The translations under genes and the position numbers were made by a program. A DNA stretch of 8,501 nt. It comes from Bacteroidales bacterium. GTDB taxonomy: Bacteria; Bacteroidota; Bacteroidia; Bacteroidales; WRGA01. Shown one piece after another: positions 1 to 6,440 of this stretch; within the stretch, counting starts at the first letter, position 1, and each line of letters opens with the position of its first letter. The notes under the pieces were generated by a model. The model had not been told where the DNA came from and made no database searches. It saw only the letters and a list, made by a program, of their open reading frames with translations. Location: positions 1 through 8,501 of the forward strand of contig JAITHZ010000026.1 in assembly GCA_031279795.1 (NCBI GenBank), written 5' to 3'.

Positions 1-147
1 TTCTTCGTACAGTTTTGCCGCTTCGGAATAATTGCCTTCGTTGTAGGCTTTTTCGGCTTCCGGCAAGGATTGTGCTTGCGCTCCAACGATTGCGACTATT
101 GTCAGCATGATTGCCGGAAAAAACTGTCTCAGCTGCATTTTTTTCAT
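1..147 (-). CDS. batE: BatE, exported TPR protein, N-terminal fragment (cut by window edge)
   Basis: Only the first 49 codons are present; the rest lies beyond the left edge. The visible protein has a basic start (MKKMQLRQ), a hydrophobic stretch at about residues 9-23, and a likely signal peptidase I site after Ala-Gln-Ala at residue 25. The beginning of a tetratricopeptide repeat follows (EAEKAYNEGNYSEAAKLYEE, residues 30-49). The start is ATG at 147; an in-frame ATG at 138 is an alternative. It lies 13 bp after the batD stop, so it should be cotranscribed. BatE is the usual next gene of the Bacteroides aerotolerance operon and is typically a TPR protein, often with a membrane segment and an SH3-like end, which cannot be checked here. 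The assignment rests on gene order plus signal peptide plus TPR, so another TPR protein is possible. Confidence 0.8.
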   Translation of the reverse strand, partial: MKKMQLRQFFPAIMLTIVAIVGAQAQSLPEAEKAYNEGNYSEAAKLYEE

Positions 148-160
148 TACGATTTACAGT

Positions 161-2023
161 TTATGATTTTTGTTTTGATTTTTTAATTGTATTTTCCATT
201 TTATTAATGGCGTCGGTTGTATCGTCATATACTTTTTCCATTGAATTGTCGCCGGTAATGGGGGCGTAACGGGCAAATTCGCAGATATGGATAATATCCA
301 GAAAATTCTTTATCAAGTCGTTATCCACCCCGTAGCCCGACAGTTCGGCTTCTACATTTTCTTTGGTCAATTGCGCCAGCGGCATGTTGAGCTTGTCGCT
401 CAAGTAGCCCCAAAGTGCTTTCAGAGTTTCTTCAAAGAAGGCTTCCTGCCTGTTTTCCCGCAGATAGTCGGCTGCTTTTTTCAATCGTCTGTTGGCTACT
501 TTGTTTGCTTTTTTGGTTCGTACCAGTGCAAGATTAGCGTTTTCTTTGGCTTGTTTCCTGAAAATGAAAAACATCAGCGCCGATGCCAGCGCAGGCAACA
601 GAAAACACAATCCGTATGCAAGGCCTCCAAACAGGAAATCGTCTTTGGGTTTAATGTTCAAATCGCCAGTTTTAATGTAGCGAATGTCTTCACCCAAATG
701 CCGGACATTTTCCTGGTCGGTATAGTTGCTCACGATGCCAGACGGAGTTTTCGCAGTTCCTTTCTCAACGTTTATGGCGTATTCATGAGTTTTAATGGTT
801 TTGTACGATTTTGTTTTCAGATCGTAATATGAAAATTCAACAGGCGGAATCACGAAATGTCCCGTATGTCGTGGAATAGCTACATATTCGATGGTCTTTT
901 TTCCTGAAAATCCGCTGGTTGTGGGAGAAAAAGCATTATCCACTTTGGGGTCGTATAGTTCGAAATCGGCAGGAAATTTTACTTCTGGGTTTTTCAACAG
1001 TTTCATGTTGCCGGTGCCTTTAACAGTCAGCGTCAGGGTGAGCGCCTCGTTGGTTTTGATTTGTTCGGGAGTAAGCGACGAAGTAAAGGTGAAATCGCCC
1101 ACGCCTCCCGAAAATGAATCCGGACGGCCTTCTACAGGCAGCGGTCGGACGTTCACCTTCAAGGCGCTTGTTGATAATGTTTTTTTCACTTCCTGATAAC
1201 TGCGCAAAAAGGGATTGGCGCTTGGCCGGACAAGTCCCACTGTCGCTTCGAGTTGTGCCGGAGCGATGTTGATTGTTCCCGAACGTTGCGGATACAGTAC
1301 AAATTGCCGTAGCATAACGGTACGGTAATTCATTCCGTTGGCCTGTTCAATTTTCCATGACTTACTCTGGGGAAGTTCGATATCTTGCATTAAAAATCCC
1401 TGAAAATCAGGCATTTTTATGGTTGAGCCATCGACTGAAAGATGTTCGTACCGCGAAAACAGTTTGATGGAAGCCACGATACATTCTTGTTCGCTCACGT
1501 CGGTTTTCGAAAGAATAATGCGAAGAAACAAATCCTGTGAAGAAATGTTTTGGGAAGTTACAGCCGAACTGCCCAGCGATTCTTCTTCGTGAATACGGTT
1601 TCCAGACGATGAAGGCGTTTGTGCCGGTGCGTTCTTATCGGGAGGTAAAACATTGATAGTTACGGAATTTGACATGTAGTTTTTTCCATCTACGGAAATG
1701 GCTGCTGCCGGAATTGTAAAAGTTCCTTCCTTTGTGGCCTGCAAAACGTAGGTGAACGTGATGGCCGATTCCGACGTCAATTTGCCATTGACATTTCGTG
1801 TACTCATCATTTGCGAGGTGCTGGGACCAAATTTGCAGGTAAAATCAGTAAACGACGGGCCACGAAAATTTCGCGCGTCTGCGCTGTTTACCGTAAATGA
1901 AAGCTGGAATTGCTGCCCATTGATAACTGTATTCGGAGCGCTTGCCTGAAAGGTAACATCATCGGAAAACGCCTGCAGAATTACGGTTAGAAAAATACCA
2001 ATTAATGTGAAATATCGTTTCAT
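161..2023 (-). CDS. batD: BatD, membrane-anchored periplasmic protein of the Bat operon
   Basis: This 620-residue protein has the BatD layout. There is a signal peptide (about residues 1-20, MKRYFTLIGIFLTVILQAFS), then a long predicted periplasmic beta-rich region (about 21-460). One transmembrane helix follows (about 464-488, FLFGGLAYGLCFLLPALASA) and a charged, mostly helical cytoplasmic tail (490-620). Several stretches look like repeated Ig-like beta domains, for example FTFTSSLTPEQIKTNEALTL at 311-330. A Pro/Ser-rich linker at about 128-162 separates the first domain from the next. BatD proteins are thought to act with the von Willebrand A proteins BatA and BatB in an envelope complex; the biochemical role is unsettled, with reported links to aerotolerance and stress in Bacteroides and other bacteria. 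The purine-rich leader AGAAAGAGA lies just before the ATG. It follows batC by 16 bp and precedes batE by 13 bp. No truncation or frameshift was seen. Confidence 0.92.
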   Translation of the reverse strand: MKRYFTLIGIFLTVILQAFSDDVTFQASAPNTVINGQQFQLSFTVNSADARNFRGPSFTDFTCKFGPSTSQMMSTRNVNGKLTSESAITFTYVLQATKEGTFTIPAAAISVDGKNYMSNSVTINVLPPDKNAPAQTPSSSGNRIHEEESLGSSAVTSQNISSQDLFLRIILSKTDVSEQECIVASIKLFSRYEHLSVDGSTIKMPDFQGFLMQDIELPQSKSWKIEQANGMNYRTVMLRQFVLYPQRSGTINIAPAQLEATVGLVRPSANPFLRSYQEVKKTLSTSALKVNVRPLPVEGRPDSFSGGVGDFTFTSSLTPEQIKTNEALTLTLTVKGTGNMKLLKNPEVKFPADFELYDPKVDNAFSPTTSGFSGKKTIEYVAIPRHTGHFVIPPVEFSYYDLKTKSYKTIKTHEYAINVEKGTAKTPSGIVSNYTDQENVRHLGEDIRYIKTGDLNIKPKDDFLFGGLAYGLCFLLPALASALMFFIFRKQAKENANLALVRTKKANKVANRRLKKAADYLRENRQEAFFEETLKALWGYLSDKLNMPLAQLTKENVEAELSGYGVDNDLIKNFLDIIHICEFARYAPITGDNSMEKVYDDTTDAINKMENTIKKSKQKS

Positions 2024-2039
2024 GTCTGTCTCTTTCTAA

Positions 2040-2837
2040 TCACCAGTCTTTTTCCGGACGGTGTACGGATTGCGGTTTTACGTTTATTTTTCTCTTATTT
2101 TGTGTTTCCTGTTCTTCTTGCTGGATTGCATTCAGGATTTGTTCTGCATTCTCCTTCGACATTTTATTGGGCGAAGGCTGCTGTTTGTCTTGCTGTTTAT
2201 CGTTTTGATTCTTGTCCTTGTTATCTTTATTATCTTTGTTGTCCTTGTTGTCTTTGTTGTCTTTATTGTCTTTATTGTCTTTGTTGTCTTTATTGTCTTT
2301 GTTATCTTTGTTGTCCTTGTTGTCCTTGTTTTGTTGATTTTGCAGCAATTTTTTTGCTAATACATAGTTGTACCTTGTTTCGTTGTCATTCGGGTTATTG
2401 AGCAACGAATTTTTATATGCTTCAATACTTTTGGCATAATCCTGCGACTGCATGTAAATGTTGCCAATGTTGTGCCAGGCCATTGCTTTTTCGGCTTTGT
2501 CTTTCGACAGTTCAGTTACCGTTGTGTAATTGTTGAGCGCCTTATTCAGCGTACTGGCGCCGACTTCGTTTTCGCCGGTCTGTTGCTGGCCAGCTGCCGA
2601 ATTTTGCTGCCGATAAAGTGTGTTGCCAGCATTGTAATAGCCTTTCAAGGAAGCAGAATTTGCGGCAAGCGCCTTGTCATAAGCTGTCTGCGCTTCTGCG
2701 AACCGTCCCTGATCATACAGTTTGTTGCCTTCTCTAAGTTGTTTCCGTTCTTCTTTTCCGTTTTCTTTCTGAGCAAAAGTTAGCTGAAAAAACAACAAGA
2801 AAGAGAACGACAATAAAATTTTCATATACATTCTCAT
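2040..2837 (-). CDS. batC: BatC, exported TPR protein with an Asn-Lys-Asp repeat tract
   Basis: This is a 265-residue TPR protein. Its parts are a signal peptide (residues 1-22, cleavage likely at TFA|Q), TPR-like helices at about 33-66 and 118-152 (WHNIGNIYMQSQDYAKSIEA is a clear one), 13 perfect NKD triplets (170-208), a Gln/Lys-rich linker, and a short end segment (SKENAEQILNAIQQEEQETQ ... EKDW). That terminal segment ending in Lys-Asp-Trp is characteristic of BatC in Bacteroidota. The repeat tract is probably a disordered spacer between the TPRs and the conserved C-terminus. It sits between batB (9 bp upstream) and batD (16 bp downstream). A good Shine-Dalgarno-like AGGAAG lies only 3 nt before the ATG at 2837 but 9 nt before the in-frame ATG at 2831, so the true protein may begin two residues later (263 aa). 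Its molecular role is unknown; TPRs suggest protein-protein contacts in the Bat complex. Confidence 0.9.
   Translation of the reverse strand: MRMYMKILLSFSFLLFFQLTFAQKENGKEERKQLREGNKLYDQGRFAEAQTAYDKALAANSASLKGYYNAGNTLYRQQNSAAGQQQTGENEVGASTLNKALNNYTTVTELSKDKAEKAMAWHNIGNIYMQSQDYAKSIEAYKNSLLNNPNDNETRYNYVLAKKLLQNQQNKDNKDNKDNKDNKDNKDNKDNKDNKDNKDNKDNKDNKDKNQNDKQQDKQQPSPNKMSKENAEQILNAIQQEEQETQNKRKINVKPQSVHRPEKDW
2214..2330 (-). repeat. 9-bp tandem repeat, 13 units, coding for (Asn-Lys-Asp)13 inside batC
   Basis: Read on the minus strand, 117 bp consist of 13 consecutive 9-bp units of the form AAY-AAR-GAY, each translating to Asn-Lys-Asp. The units differ only at third codon positions (AAC/AAT, AAA/AAG, GAC/GAT), so the peptide repeat is perfect while the DNA repeat is degenerate. 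The tract is flanked by Gln/Asn/Lys-rich sequence that looks like decayed repeat. A 9-bp unit keeps frame when copies are gained or lost, so length could vary between strains without breaking batC. Confidence 0.95.
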
Positions 2838-2846
2838 ATTCTTCCT

Positions 2847-3902
2847 TTATTTATTATTCATGTCGAAAAATTTCACTTTATAGAATAAGCGATTTTTTCT
2901 GTCGAGGACAAAAAATTCGACGAGCAGCAGGAATAAAACGCCCCATATAAAAACGGGAAACTGTTCGTCGTATTCCGTATAAACGGTACTTTCGAACATT
3001 GATTTATCCATTTTGTCCAATTCCGTCTCAATGGCCTTTTGTGCCTTGTTCGAATTGTCAGCTCTGACGTAAATTCCTTTTCCTGCATGAGCAATTTGCT
3101 GGCACATGGCTTCATTGAGCGAAGATACAATCACATTTCCGTCTCTGTCTTTTCGGAAAGTTGTTGGCATATCGCTGGAAACGGGGATTGGCGTTCCGTC
3201 CAGCGAACCGATTCCAATGACATGTGTCTGGATGTTTGCTGCCAGTGCGTCTTCGGCTGCCTTCACAGCGTCGTCTTCGTGATTCTCGCCGTCGGTAATG
3301 ACAATGATGCTTTTCCCGACCGATTCGTTTGAGGTGAACGAGTTAACAGCAAGGTTAACAGCGCGGCCAATTGCAGTACCCTGTACCGGCACCAAAGAGG
3401 GTGAAATACTGGCGAGAAACATTTTGGCCGAAATAAAGTCAGTGGTTATCGGCATTTGTATATATGCATCGCCGGCAAAGACAATCAAACCGACCTTATC
3501 ATTTTGGAGATTATCTATCATTTTGGAAATGATTTGCTTAGCTCTATCCAATCGATCAACCGGCAAATCCTTGTCTTGCGAAAGCATCGAATTGGAAACA
3601 TCCAGCGCTATCATGATTTCAATACCTTCGCGTTGTACGGTCTCCAGTTTCGAGCCAAATTGTGGCTGGGAAATGGCGAAAATCAGCAACGTTACAGCGA
3701 CAAAAAACAGCCAGAACCTTACGTGCAGTCGTATTACCGAGCTTTCAGGCATTAATGACTTGAATATCCGTATGTCGCCAAATTTTCGCATGTTGTTTTT
3801 CCGGATTCGCAACGCCGAGAAGAACAGCGCCACCATCAGCGGAAGCAGAAATAACAAGTATAAGTAATCGGGATGCGCAAATCTAAAAATATCTGTCGGC
3901 AT
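2847..3902 (-). CDS. batB: BatB, membrane-anchored von Willebrand factor A domain protein
   Basis: From the ATG at 3902 this is a 351-residue protein. It has two N-terminal membrane segments (about residues 13-31 and 62-78), a VWA domain (about 90-290) and a C-terminal membrane helix (about 317-334). The metal-ion-dependent adhesion site is complete: DVSNS at 101-105, the Thr of QGTA at 176, and the Asp of TDGE at 204. The flanking sequence (QREGIEIMIALDVSNSML, KVGLIVFAGDAY, VIGIGSLDGTPIPV) matches BatB better than BatA, which usually reads DVSGS. The domain should face the periplasm and bind a divalent metal for protein contacts. An upstream in-frame TTG at 3911 would add three residues. I prefer the ATG because it is a stronger start, although neither has a clear Shine-Dalgarno site. 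It is the first gene of the minus-strand operon; the next gene, batC, starts 9 bp after its stop. batA is not upstream. Confidence 0.93.
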   Translation of the reverse strand: MPTDIFRFAHPDYLYLLFLLPLMVALFFSALRIRKNNMRKFGDIRIFKSLMPESSVIRLHVRFWLFFVAVTLLIFAISQPQFGSKLETVQREGIEIMIALDVSNSMLSQDKDLPVDRLDRAKQIISKMIDNLQNDKVGLIVFAGDAYIQMPITTDFISAKMFLASISPSLVPVQGTAIGRAVNLAVNSFTSNESVGKSIIVITDGENHEDDAVKAAEDALAANIQTHVIGIGSLDGTPIPVSSDMPTTFRKDRDGNVIVSSLNEAMCQQIAHAGKGIYVRADNSNKAQKAIETELDKMDKSMFESTVYTEYDEQFPVFIWGVLFLLLVEFFVLDRKNRLFYKVKFFDMNNK

Positions 3903-3964
3903 GTTAAACAAAACAATTAATGATTAATAATTTTAATAATGAACCCATTTTATTACTCGCCGCG

Positions 3965-3980
3965 CAAAATTACAAAACTA
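3965..3980 (-). promoter_or_regulatory. Candidate bat operon promoter: two adjacent TAnnTTTG-type -7 boxes
   Basis: On the minus strand two copies of the Bacteroidota -7 consensus TAnnTTTG lie side by side: TAGTTTTG (3980-3973) and TAATTTTG (3972-3965). Transcription from either would give a leader of roughly 55-65 nt before batB. No convincing -33 TTTG stands about 19-20 nt upstream of either box, so this is a motif-only call. AT-rich DNA makes chance matches likely, but two consecutive perfect matches in the right place are suggestive. Confidence 0.45.
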
Positions 3981-4057
3981 TCTTGTAAAATTTCTCTTTT
4001 TGATAGATTCAAATCAAATTTTGTGCTATATTTAACCAATATTTATACTAATTTTCA

Positions 4058-4065
4058 TAGCTTTG
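4058..4065 (+). promoter_or_regulatory. Candidate ispG promoter, -7 box TAGCTTTG
   Basis: TAGCTTTG matches the Bacteroidota -7 consensus TAnnTTTG exactly and lies 26 bp before the chosen ispG ATG. This predicts a leader of about 20 nt. The expected -33 TTTG is absent or poor at the usual spacing (the area reads TTTAACC). The A-rich leader between the box and the ATG has no Shine-Dalgarno motif, which is common in this phylum. The position also argues against the upstream ATG at 3939 as the ispG start. Confidence 0.5.
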
Positions 4066-4091
4066 TACCGGAAAATAAAACAAAAAGTAAA

Positions 4092-5939
4092 ATGAATCAG
4101 TTTAATTACAAACGTCGCAAGACAACGGAAGTTCAAATTGGTCAAACGCCGGTTGGAGGCGACAATCCTGTCAGGTTGCAGTCAATGGCCAATACATCAA
4201 CGATGGATACGGATGCAAGCGTCCGTCAGGCTGTACGGATCATTAAAGCGGGTGGCGAATATGTCCGGTTTACAGCGCAGGGCGTCAGAGAAGCCGAAAA
4301 TCTGGCGAACATCAAGGCAGGTATCCGCAAACAGGGATTTGTCACACCGTTAGTGGCCGACATTCATTTCAATCCGAAAGCTGCCGATGCTGCTGCCCGA
4401 ACAGTAGATAAAGTACGGATTAATCCGGGAAATTTTGTCGATAGCATCAAGACTTTCCAGCATGTTGAATACAGCGACGCGGAATACAGCCGGGAAGTGG
4501 ATAAAATTCGGAAACGCTTCAAGCCGTTGCTGGATAACTGCAAAGCAAACAAAACAGCCATCCGGATAGGCGTAAATCACGGTTCGCTCTCCGACCGCAT
4601 CATGAGTCGCTACGGCGATACACCCGAAGGCATGGTGGAATCGTGCCTGGAATTTTTGCGCATTTGTGAAGAAGAAGATTTTCCGCATGTGGTAATTTCC
4701 ATAAAAGCCTCAAACACAGTTGTGATGGTGCAAACAGTCAGACTTCTGGTCGATCGGATGGAAAGGGAAGACATGCATTACCCGCTGCATTTGGGCGTAA
4801 CGGAGGCAGGCGACGGAGAAGACGGACGCATCCGGTCGGCGGTTGGCATTGGGACGCTTCTGTCGGATGGTATTGGCGATACCGTCCGCGTTTCATTGAG
4901 CGAAGAGCCGGAAATGGAAATTCCAGTTGCCCGCAAATTAGTGAATTACATTCGCGCACGGGAAAATCATGCTCCGGTTCATGCTCCGGTTTTTACAGCC
5001 TGCAACTGGATTGCCCCGACGCGCAGGGATACATTGCCGGTTTTGAACATCGGCGGAAAAAATCATCCTGTCGTTATTGCCGATTATTCGGAAAATGATT
5101 TTCATGTCAGCAACACAGAATTATTGCCCGACTATATATATATAGGTGTAAAACCTGTGAATAATTTTGCTGCCAATATTCCATTATTGCTTGATTATCA
5201 GGCATGGATGGATGATAGTCATAATAAATGGCCGGTATTTAATATTCATGAAATCAGCAAGATAGCATCCATTCAATCAAGAATGAAGTTTTTGAAAATC
5301 TCTTACCCGCAACTGACAGACGAAATAATGCATCTGTTGAAAAACGATGCAACCCTTGTAATCATACTGCAAACAAACCATCAGAATGGAGTTGGCGAAC
5401 AGCGAGCATTTTTCCACACACTGTCTGTGGCTGGTTTCCGCACGCCGGTGATTGTACAGCGCTCATACGCGGAAGATGATGCAGAAGATTTGCAGATAAA
5501 AGCTGGCGTCGACTTCGGGACGCTGTTGCTCGACGGATTTGCCGATGGGGTCATGCTTTCGAACTGCGGGCACATTCCAGCAGAAGCCCTCACCGGCTAT
5601 GCGTTTGGCATATTGCAAGCCGCACGGGTACGCACCACCAAAACCGAATACATATCCTGTCCAGGATGCGGGCGAACGCTCTTTAATCTGCAGGCAACCA
5701 TTGCGCGCGTCAAGGCAGCAACAGCACATCTCCCAAGCCTGAAAATCGGAATTATGGGCTGCATTGTCAACGGTCCAGGTGAAATGGCCGACGCCGATTA
5801 TGGATATGTTGGCGCCGGAAAAAACAAAATTTCCCTCTATAAAGGGAAGGTTTGTGTCAAGAAAAATATCCCCGAAGAAGATGCCGTAGAAAAATTAATA
5901 GAACTCATCAAAATCGATGAAAACTTGAAAGAATTGTGA
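4092..5939 (+). CDS. ispG: 4-hydroxy-3-methylbut-2-enyl diphosphate synthase (IspG/GcpE), long form
   Basis: IspG converts 2-C-methyl-D-erythritol 2,4-cyclodiphosphate to HMBPP, the penultimate step of the MEP isoprenoid pathway, in the cytoplasm with a 4Fe-4S cluster. The 615-residue protein has an N-terminal TIM barrel (about 1-285; VRLQSMANTSTMDTDASV, VADIHFNPKAA, VRINPGN, VTEAGDGEDGRIRSAVGIG). An insertion domain (about 290-500) is absent from the roughly 370-residue E. coli form but usual in Bacteroidota, chlamydiae and plants. The C-terminal Fe-S domain has ligands Cys523 and Cys526 (SCPGCG), Cys557 (GIMGCIVNGPGE) and Glu564, with the E. coli-like seven-residue step from the third Cys to Glu. 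The start is the ATG at 4092 (MNQFNYKRRKTTEVQIG), which matches the family N-terminus. An in-frame ATG at 3939 would add 51 residues that look like translated promoter DNA. It is divergent from the bat operon. No intrinsic terminator lies right after the stop. Confidence 0.96.
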   Translation: MNQFNYKRRKTTEVQIGQTPVGGDNPVRLQSMANTSTMDTDASVRQAVRIIKAGGEYVRFTAQGVREAENLANIKAGIRKQGFVTPLVADIHFNPKAADAAARTVDKVRINPGNFVDSIKTFQHVEYSDAEYSREVDKIRKRFKPLLDNCKANKTAIRIGVNHGSLSDRIMSRYGDTPEGMVESCLEFLRICEEEDFPHVVISIKASNTVVMVQTVRLLVDRMEREDMHYPLHLGVTEAGDGEDGRIRSAVGIGTLLSDGIGDTVRVSLSEEPEMEIPVARKLVNYIRARENHAPVHAPVFTACNWIAPTRRDTLPVLNIGGKNHPVVIADYSENDFHVSNTELLPDYIYIGVKPVNNFAANIPLLLDYQAWMDDSHNKWPVFNIHEISKIASIQSRMKFLKISYPQLTDEIMHLLKNDATLVIILQTNHQNGVGEQRAFFHTLSVAGFRTPVIVQRSYAEDDAEDLQIKAGVDFGTLLLDGFADGVMLSNCGHIPAEALTGYAFGILQAARVRTTKTEYISCPGCGRTLFNLQATIARVKAATAHLPSLKIGIMGCIVNGPGEMADADYGYVGAGKNKISLYKGKVCVKKNIPEEDAVEKLIELIKIDENLKEL

Positions 5940-6129
5940 AATATGTATCAAAATGGCATATTAATGGGAGTATGAGTAACAAAAAGTACAGAATAATTGC
6001 CAAAAAAACTCGATTCTTGGTTTTTAACATATAGAATTACTTAAATTAAAATTCAATAAAGGTTCTTTTTTATCACATTATAATTTCATAAACGAGCTGT
6101 GAAACTCATTTTAAAACATATCTTTTTTT

Positions 6130-6160
6130 TTTGCAGATTCATAAAAAACAGCAAACTTTG
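6130..6160 (+). promoter_or_regulatory. Weak candidate promoter for a short transcript
   Basis: TTTG at 6130-6133 is followed after 19 nt by AAACTTTG (6153-6160). That is one mismatch from the Bacteroidota pair TTTG / TAnnTTTG at an acceptable spacing. If real, transcription would begin near 6167 and stop at the terminator ending about 6259, giving an RNA of roughly 90 nt. The local sequence also repeats TTTGCAG (6130-6136 and 6157-6163), so the match could be a by-product of that small duplication. Confidence 0.25.
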
Positions 6161-6218
6161 CAGCATAAACCTAAAGCAATCTTTTTACCTTAAAGACTAG
6201 TATCTATTGAAAACCTAT

Positions 6219-6259
6219 AAAAAGAGGGACTTTGAGAAAAGTTCCTCTTTTTCTTTTTT
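6219..6259 (+). terminator. Strong Rho-independent terminator with GAGA tetraloop
   Basis: A 15-bp stem (6219-6233 pairing with 6238-6252, one G-U wobble) encloses the four-base loop GAGA, a GNRA-type tetraloop. The core GAGGGAC/GTTCCTC is GC-containing, the outer stem is A5/T5, and CTTTTTT follows. The A-run on the left also makes it a plausible terminator for minus-strand transcription. It would end ispG transcripts or a short RNA made in the gap. Confidence 0.88.
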
Positions 6260-6321
6260 GTGTTAGTTTAATGTCTTTTTTCAAAAAAACTAAACAGTAA
6301 ATGATTTATGGTACAATTTTA

Positions 6322-6350
6322 TTTGTACTTTTACAGCCACATTAAGTTTA
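6322..6350 (+). promoter_or_regulatory. Weak candidate promoter for the MFS transporter-GNAT unit
   Basis: TTTG at 6322-6325 is followed after 17 nt by TAAGTTTA (6343-6350), one mismatch from TAnnTTTG. It lies downstream of the terminator and would give a leader of about 85 nt before the transporter ATG. No clear operator or catabolite site was recognised. The spacing is slightly short and the region is AT-rich, so this is a weak call. Confidence 0.3.
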
Positions 6351-6440
6351 TATCAATAAATAATTAATGTCCTGATAACAATCAATTTAGTTTTAATGAC
6401 AAAAAAAATTTAGCGTTGCAATTTTTAAACTGTAATTGCC

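Larger units (their letters stand above)
5940..6440. other. 501-bp AT-rich intergenic region without a convincing gene
   Basis: No reading frame of meaningful length or protein-like composition is present on either strand. The region is much more AT-rich than the flanking genes, with homopolymer runs such as the T tract near 6122-6132. It contains a strong intrinsic terminator (6219-6252), a promoter-like pair upstream of that terminator (6130-6160), and a weaker promoter-like pair before the transporter (6322-6350). The terminator lies about 280 bp past the ispG stop, so either ispG has a long 3' UTR or a separate short transcript ends there. Confidence 0.7.

Noticed and set aside
2214..2330. 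CRISPR-like array
   Set aside because: The periodicity is 9 bp with no spacers and lies in a coding frame.
2061..2401. Two overlapping plus-strand frames rich in Val/Phe/Ile/Leu and in Cys/Leu that look like membrane peptides
   Set aside because: They are the antisense of the NKD repeat tract of batC; their periodic composition comes from the 9-bp repeat, not from a gene.
3298..3867. Long plus-strand open frame opposite batB
   Set aside because: It is a shadow of batB, which has a full VWA domain with an intact metal site. The antisense frame has no recognisable domain or signal.
3903..3911. TTG start codon at 3911 for BatB
   Set aside because: It adds only three residues, has no ribosome-binding site, and an ATG follows at 3902.
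3939..4091. N-terminal extension of IspG from an ATG at 3939 (51 extra residues)
   Set aside because: The extension has no similarity to the IspG N-terminus, overlaps a TAnnTTTG promoter candidate, and would put the start nearly against the bat operon start. MNQFNYKRRKTTEVQIG at 4092 matches the family start.
5130..5145. TATATATATA run that could be a promoter
   Set aside because: It lies inside ispG and simply codes for Asp-Tyr-Ile-Tyr-Ile-Gly in a conserved stretch.
5943..5975. Tiny open frame (about 10 codons) just after ispG
   Set aside because: No ribosome-binding site, no conserved feature, and such frames are expected by chance.
6001..6035. A-run followed by a T-run after ispG, as a possible terminator
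   Set aside because: Only about six A-T/C-G pairs around a 10-base loop; no GC-rich stem, too weak to support.
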